6,720 nt of DNA from an uncultured Oscillospiraceae bacterium (GTDB lineage Bacteria; Bacillota; Clostridia; Oscillospirales; Acutalibacteraceae), in assembly GCA_958451705.1 (NCBI GenBank), contig CAUDRD010000086.1, positions 1 through 6,720 of the forward strand, given 5' to 3'. The notes under the pieces are model-generated. The model did no database searches and was not told the origin of the DNA. It was given only the letters and a program-made list of their open reading frames with translations. Each line of letters starts with the position of its first letter. Position 1 is the first letter of the stretch. Shown one piece after another: positions 5,739 through 6,720 of the stretch. The position numbers and the translations under genes were made by a program.

Positions 5739-6365
5739 TTAAATCTTTTTAGGGCAAAATTCCGCCATGCAGCACTCTTCACACATGGCTTTTCTTGCCG
5801 TGCATACCGCTCTGCCGTGTAATACGCATCTGTGGCAGAAATCGTTGCTCTCTTCGGGAGGCAGAAGCTTTTTCATCTCTTTTTCTACGCTTTCAGGATT
5901 CTTTGTAGCTACAAATCCCAAACGGTTGCAGAGCCTTATTAAATGGGTATCCGCAACAACTGCCGGCTTTCCGTAAACATCACCTACTATGAGGTTTGCC
6001 GTTTTTCTTCCAACGCCTGGCAGAGTTGTAAGCTCCTCAATTGTATCGGGAACTTTGCCGCCGTATCTCTCTTTTATTCCTTTAGCAATTCCCATTATAT
6101 CCCTGGCTTTTCCGTGGAAAAATCCGCAGGAGTGAATTATTCTTTCTATATCCGCAACATCTGCGTTTATGTAATCATCCAAAGTTTTATATGTGGCAAA
6201 AAGCTCCGGAGTTACAAGGTTTACCCTTGCATCGGTACACTGAGCCGAAAGCCTTGTGGCAATAAGCAGTTCCAGAGGATTAGTGGCTGTTAAAGAACAA
6301 ATTGCGTCGGGATATTCTTTTTTTAGGGCTTCAACGGCCGCTTTTGCACGCTCTTTCTTCGTCAT
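5739..6365 (-). CDS. nth: Endonuclease III (Nth), DNA glycosylase/AP lyase
   Basis: The 208-residue protein is a full-length endonuclease III, which removes oxidised pyrimidines and cleaves the resulting abasic site in base excision repair. SAQCTDARVN (40-49) lies in the conserved N-terminal part. The helix-hairpin-helix is LPGVGRKTAN (115-124), with Lys121 as the Schiff-base nucleophile. Catalytic Asp139 sits in VADTHLIR. The C-terminal 4Fe-4S loop has the exact C-X6-C-X2-C-X5-C spacing at Cys188, 195, 198 and 204. Extra cysteines (177, 180, 199) surround it, and the usual Pro before the second ligand (ARKP-x-C) is Ala. The start ATG has a rather distant ribosome site (AAAGG, 15 bases upstream), but no better start exists. 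It converges with the LCP gene and is divergent from glyA, with its own promoter. Confidence 0.96.
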   Translation of the reverse strand: MTKKERAKAAVEALKKEYPDAICSLTATNPLELLIATRLSAQCTDARVNLVTPELFATYKTLDDYINADVADIERIIHSCGFFHGKARDIMGIAKGIKERYGGKVPDTIEELTTLPGVGRKTANLIVGDVYGKPAVVADTHLIRLCNRLGFVATKNPESVEKEMKKLLPPEESNDFCHRCVLHGRAVCTARKAMCEECCMAEFCPKKI

Positions 6366-6405
6366 TTTTTTACTTTCACACCTTTCAGAGTATAAATTAC
6401 AGCCA

Positions 6406-6433
6406 ATTATACCTTAAATTTCAAAAAAGTTAA
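6406..6433 (-). promoter_or_regulatory. SigA-type promoter of nth
   Basis: On the minus strand a perfect -10 box TATAAT (6406-6411) is preceded after 16 bases by TTAACT (6428-6433), a moderate -35 match. The predicted start near 6399 gives a leader of about 35 bases. Confidence 0.62.
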
Positions 6434-6452
6434 AGGCTTTGTCTAATAAAGA

Positions 6453-6481
6453 TTGAAAAAAGCGTTTTTATGTGTTATCAT
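6453..6481 (+). promoter_or_regulatory. SigA-type promoter of glyA
   Basis: TTGAAA (6453-6458) and TATCAT (6476-6481) are 17 bases apart, with TG one base before the -10 box. The predicted start near 6488 leaves a leader of about 42 bases, too short for a glycine riboswitch. It is divergent from the nth promoter, and the two -35 boxes are only 19 bases apart. Confidence 0.68.
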
Positions 6482-6529
6482 GTTGAAGTATATTATCCTA
6501 TTACAAAATTAAAGAGAGGGATTTTTCAA

Positions 6530-6720
6530 ATGTTTCAGGATTTACTTGATACCATCGGCTTTGTAGAAGGCTATGACCCCGAAGTCGGTGCGGCAATGAA
6601 AAAAGAGCTTGCCCGTCAGAGAAGAAACCTTGAGCTTATCGCTTCAGAAAACATAGTTTCTCCTGCCGTTATGGCCGCTATGGGCAGCGTACTTACAAAC
6701 AAATACGCAGAAGGATACCC
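6530..6720 (+). CDS. glyA: Serine hydroxymethyltransferase GlyA, N-terminal fragment
   Basis: The first 63 codons of a gene cut by the right edge. The peptide begins MFQDLLDTIGF. It continues through RQRRNLELIASENIVSPAV (about residues 29-47) and NKYAEGYP (about 57-64, the last codon truncated), which are hallmark N-terminal blocks of bacterial serine hydroxymethyltransferase. The PLP enzyme interconverts serine and tetrahydrofolate with glycine and 5,10-methylene-tetrahydrofolate in the cytosol, and is the main source of one-carbon units. The ATG has GAGAGGG 9 bases upstream (6514-6520). The PLP lysine and the C-terminal part lie outside the window. Confidence 0.95.
   Translation, partial: MFQDLLDTIGFVEGYDPEVGAAMKKELARQRRNLELIASENIVSPAVMAAMGSVLTNKYAEGY

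Noticed and set aside
5501..5782. Minus-strand open frame of 93 codons overlapping the LCP 3' end, terminator and nth end
   Set aside because: Spans a strong terminator and two real genes in other frames; no support for translation.
6482..6529. Glycine riboswitch or attenuator before glyA
   Set aside because: The predicted leader is about 42 bases and shows no aptamer-like helices.
1..6720. Mobile element, CRISPR array, phage, toxin-antitoxin or defence system
   Set aside because: All substantial coding space is explained by core genes; no transposase, regular repeat-spacer pattern, tRNA attachment site or unusual small gene pair was found.

Overview
The window looks like ordinary core chromosome of a Gram-positive, low- to moderate-GC bacterium, most likely a member of class Clostridia. 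Three things point there. The RNase P RNA reads as type A, whereas Bacillales carry type B. The LytR-CpsA-Psr (LCP) protein is a Gram-positive cell-wall enzyme. Strong Shine-Dalgarno sites and near-consensus TTGACA/TATAAT promoters occur throughout. A gut Oscillospiraceae/Ruminococcaceae origin is my guess from protein flavour, not something the sequence proves.

Layout: positions 1-2507 hold a minus-strand block read uvrC > rsmD > coaD. coaD is cut by the window edge after 16 codons. rsmD and coaD share a 4-base ATGA stop/start overlap and have their own promoter just after uvrC. The 274-base gap between uvrC and birA carries two divergent promoters and a structured uvrC leader. birA (+) then converges on the RNase P RNA gene rnpB (-), and the two share a bidirectional hairpin terminator. 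rnpB and the LCP gene (+) are divergent around an A/T-only tract. The LCP gene converges on nth (-) and shares a second bidirectional terminator with it. nth and glyA (+, cut by the right edge) are divergent.

The functions are housekeeping: two DNA repair enzymes (UvrC nucleotide excision, endonuclease III base excision), rRNA methylation (RsmD), coenzyme A synthesis (CoaD), biotin attachment and regulation (BirA), tRNA 5' maturation (RNase P RNA), wall-polymer attachment (LCP) and one-carbon metabolism (GlyA). Most genes are single transcription units, so no shared pathway is implied.

I found no mobile element, CRISPR array, toxin, phage gene or defence cassette, and no convincing new multi-gene system. 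The observations most worth a second look are small: a possible pseudoknot in the uvrC leader, a repeated Asp-Ile...Ser-Gly motif in the disordered cytoplasmic tail of the LCP protein, and a Cys-Gly cluster at its membrane boundary.
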